64,000 nt of DNA from Ophiodon elongatus. Its lineage: Eukaryota > Chordata > Actinopteri > Perciformes > Hexagrammidae. The notes beneath the pieces are model-generated. The model saw nothing but the letters and a program-made list of their open reading frames with translations. It was not told where the DNA came from and did no database searches. The translations under genes and the position numbers were made by a program. Shown here piece after piece: positions 60,536-64,000 of the stretch. The stretch is taken from NCBI GenBank assembly GCA_016806645.1, contig JACSYO010001818.1, forward strand, positions 2,758,001-2,822,000, in the 5' to 3' direction. The first letter of the stretch is position 1, and each line of letters starts with the position of its first letter.

Positions 60536-63500
60536 GTGGGTGTGTGAGTGAGAGCTCACACCTCAATGTCAAGATTCTTCGTCTTCTCTTCAAACCAACA
60601 TGCATTCACCTTAAAGTGTTGCAAAAAAGTCGTTTAAGTAGACATGACAGTCAAGTCTGAGAACATAAATACAGGCAGATGAAAAAACAGGAAACTCTAT
60701 ATCCCATGTAAACATCACATCCTCTGCATGTTAAAACCAGGAATACACACATTTAAAAGCTGTATCATAGAAGTATAACGAGCAAATTATCAGACTAAAT
60801 GTAGTTTCATATTCCAACACTGATGATGAATATGTAGCTCAGGTGTAGACAGTAAATGTTAAAAATGTCAAGTTACATTGTGTGAAAACCAGTGTACAGA
60901 AATATTGTTTGTTTGAGTATTTACATGACGTGACTTGTGGCAGCAGTTCTTCGACTGTCTTGAAGCTGTGGTCATGGCTTATTAGAGGACTCAGACATCT
61001 AACAATTTGAGTTTAAGAGGTGTGCAGTTTCTGAGAATAATTAAAACCAATCTGTGATATGCAAATTAAATGACTTTACTCCCCTTACAAGGACATGAAA
61101 TGGATTGAAAAAAGGGTCATTGCAAACATTTAAACTCAAACTTCTGTTAAATTGGCACTATTCCAGGCTTCCCCCAGTGGGAAACAAGGTTTCTGAAACT
61201 GAACATTTTCGCTATTTCAAAAGTGGTGTTAATGGTTTTAATTGAAAATGGATGAGCACCTCCCTGGGGATGTTTTTTATAGACGCCACTATTGTTCTGT
61301 ACAGTGTATCAGAAAAAAAATGAAAAAAGAGTGAATCTTAATATTCAGCTGAATTTACAAGCGAGTGTCCAAAGGGGGTATGTTCATCAAAACCCAACTG
61401 TGTCTCCAGATGCTACATTCTTTATCTCTCTGCTGGTAATCAATATGAGTGCTGAAGTCTGCTGGTTTGTGCCGCTGGGTCATGTTTACTATGCAGTGTA
61501 TATAGTAGAGACAAACCTCCAGTTGCTGGTGTAAAGAACTCTCTTTGAACAATACAGAGCAAACAGAAAGTGCTGCTGCCGCCGCCATTCTGCAGTTCAA
61601 TGTTTTGGGAAGTACTGGGATTTTTCCACTATATGGTAATGAGAGAGCGACACACATATCATAATGCGATGGAAGTAGAAAAACAGTTATGTTGACAACA
61701 CAGAAAGTAAAATTGCACTGCAATCATTTTCTATGGTTTCCTGTGGATGCAATATGGATTTAAGTGTTGTCATTTCCCACAACTTGATTATAAAACATAT
61801 TTGTTTCTGAAACATTGTGGCCCAGGCTTGTTTAAAATAAACTGTTGCACTTTCTGATTTTTGATTCAGGCACGAACTGTTTTATTCTTTTATTTGATAT
61901 ACAACATTGACAATGTCAATTCAGAAACTTCAGACTTCCTTGAATGGATTGGACTTAAAAAGCTGTGTGAGACGTTAACATTAAGGAAAGTTCCTTCACG
62001 CTTTACTTCATAGTTGTCTCTGAAAGCTAAAATGAACTGAACCAAATTACTTGTTTTGTTTTATAAAGAATACTCTGACATTTTGGAAAACAAATACCCT
62101 TATGTAACTCTATTGCATAGATTTACATGAGGGATCGACACCAATGTCTACAGCTGTTATGTTGTCATGTTAGTGGACAAGAGCAGGCCGGTAAAATTCA
62201 CATTAGCAATCATTTGGAGAAGTTCTTATAAAGAATGCTTGAGTTAAATCTAACTTTGAAGGGGCTCCATGTTCAACAAAGAACATGGAACAACAGCTAA
62301 GGAGGTTTTCCCAGACGGGGAAGAGTCTGGGCAGAAAGACCTGAGAAGAAGTCACTGTAAAAGAGCTACAGCAACACCCAGTCTCCGACATATTATTTTC
62401 TGCAATAGTAAAAATCCTGTGTTTCCAAATCCATGATAGGAGCTCATGAATTATTTATAAAGCCGGGCAAACAACATGATATGTAATTATCATCAAACAC
62501 AAGAGTACACAATGGCTGCAATCAAGCCACTTCTGTCTTTCTGTCAGTCAACCCGGGAAAAGGTTAAGTTTCACTCCTACTCCGCTAATTTCTGCTGACC
62601 TTTCCAGGGTAATGTCCCAAACCCGGCAAAGTTTCTCCACATATTTTTGACACTTATTAAATCACTCAAAATACAGTCGGCGCCGGGCCGTCTAAAAATA
62701 AATATTCTCATGATGCTGCGCGTGCAGCACGCCGCCAATCCTGCACAAACGCAGAGCCCTGAACATATTCCTCCTGAAAAGTGCTGCCTGCATGAGACGA
62801 TGACACATCCTGACACATCACTATGACACTGGCAGAGATCCAAAGCGGGAAAAGAGACTTGAAAGCACAACAAGGCCATGGAAAAGCATCTTGAGAGTTT
62901 ACATGGAGTATTTCTGTTGCTTTTTAATGCCTTGATTTCCCATATGAGACAGCATGATTCAGCGCCGCTTGAAAAATGTTTTGCATTCCTACCTCGCTTC
63001 GGAGACAGTTTGCCTGGGAAATGGGGAACTGCTTTGTTTACAAATGTGGGCTCCAGAGCTGACCAGAACTGTAACGTATGCATCACTGCTTGTACAATGA
63101 CACTGAATGCGTGTCTCTTGTAAGAGAAAGTTATAAAACAGAGTGAAGCTTTTTTTTTGTGTGGAGCACAAACATGGTTTGCAGGTCTGGTTAAAGATTG
63201 TGGGGTGCAGTCACAGATGTTGAGTGGGCAACTTTTTTCATTTACTTGGAAGTGCAAGATATGGAGGACATAATTCCCTATTACATCTTTATATCCCAAT
63301 AATGTCCTAACCTGAAATGAGGAGATATCTATTGGCAAGAACGCCCTGTTTATAAAATCCTTTCTAATGCTTTTATTTGAGGAACGTGTCATCTCACTGC
63401 TATAGCTTTGCTTTGAGCAATGAATTTAAGACTTTATTCACGGTAATCCTCTCCCAATGCGACATCTATATAATAATGTTCATGCTGACATTCAGGGTCT

Positions 63501-64000
63501 AGTTGCAAGCTGCTGCAGTTGAGTCTAGATCAGTTTGTGTGCCGGCTATCATGAATCAATGAAGGAGAAGTAGTACTCTGTCCTGTGTTGTGTACCAGCT
63601 ACACGTTGTCCCACACTTTGTCCTAATAGCTGTGTTTCATGGGGTGACTAAGATAAAAAAGCCAGTGTTAATTTGGTTCACAAAAATGATGAATAAATAT
63701 GTTTTGTCAATGACCTTTTGTTCCATCACTAAAGCAGCTGTAGAGAGCAAACCGGATATCACTTCTCCTGAAGGTGGTGGTGTTGATGTTTCACATTAAC
63801 CTCCATTTTTCTAAATGTTTGCAGTGTTCGTGGCTGGTACATTTGTCTACAAGACATGAACAGACAACAATCAAATAATATTAAACATAACCCAAAAAAT
63901 TAATATACAATACCCCTTTACCTTTTTTTATTTTAAGGTTTTTTGGTGGTCGAATAAAAACATAAATAAATAACAGTAAATAACATATTAAGGAAAAATA
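60536..64000. other. Non-coding sequence with one long unexplained frame
   Basis: Includes the 271-codon minus-strand frame at 62577-63392, the longest in the window. It has no recognisable domain and cysteine/serine-rich, low-order composition. The 5' end of ralyl transcripts could lie here or beyond, but no promoter is identified. The last 150 bp are AT-rich. Confidence 0.4.

Overview
This window is vertebrate nuclear DNA, almost certainly from a teleost fish and probably a percomorph. The signs are AT-rich, sparsely coding sequence, many (CA)n/(TA)n/(GA)n microsatellites, several interspersed repeat families that I recognise from teleost genomes, and spliced exons of an RNA-binding protein gene. 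No bacterial, viral, CRISPR or intact transposase features were found.

The only gene I can name with confidence is ralyl (RALY RNA-binding protein-like, hnRNP C/RALY family), on the minus strand. Four coding exons fit together in phase. 41508-41781 holds the start codon and the RRM. 3072-3147, 1989-2036 and 610-788 hold the basic linker, the aromatic-rich segment and a serine-rich basic segment. They encode 186 residues. The coiled coil and acidic tail expected for the family would lie beyond position 1, so the gene is truncated by the window edge. The first coding intron is 38.36 kb and fills most of the window. Everything above 41781 is 5' flank or 5'-UTR introns, with no exon I can support there.

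Inside the large intron, a CpG-rich block at about 17.87-18.24 kb carries a possible alternative first exon on the same strand. It has an ATG at 17967-17965, 12 codons and a strong GTAAGT donor after 17931. Its phase matches the next ralyl exon exactly. The predicted product would lack the RRM, and this is the most interesting biological hypothesis in the window.

The rest is repeats and structured DNA. There is a diverged tandem duplication (9.58-10.03 and 11.86-12.54 kb) that preserves an ATGCAAAT octamer in both copies. A 15-bp G-rich minisatellite lies at 13.56-13.94 kb. There are two tRNA-derived SINE-like copies, several MITE-like elements and one element with two other repeats nested in it. 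Three conspicuous hairpin or palindrome sequences lie at 9466-9488, 22292-22334 and 60177-60212. Most open reading frames outside ralyl look like chance or simple-repeat translations. Repeat-family statements rest on recognition, not on a database search.
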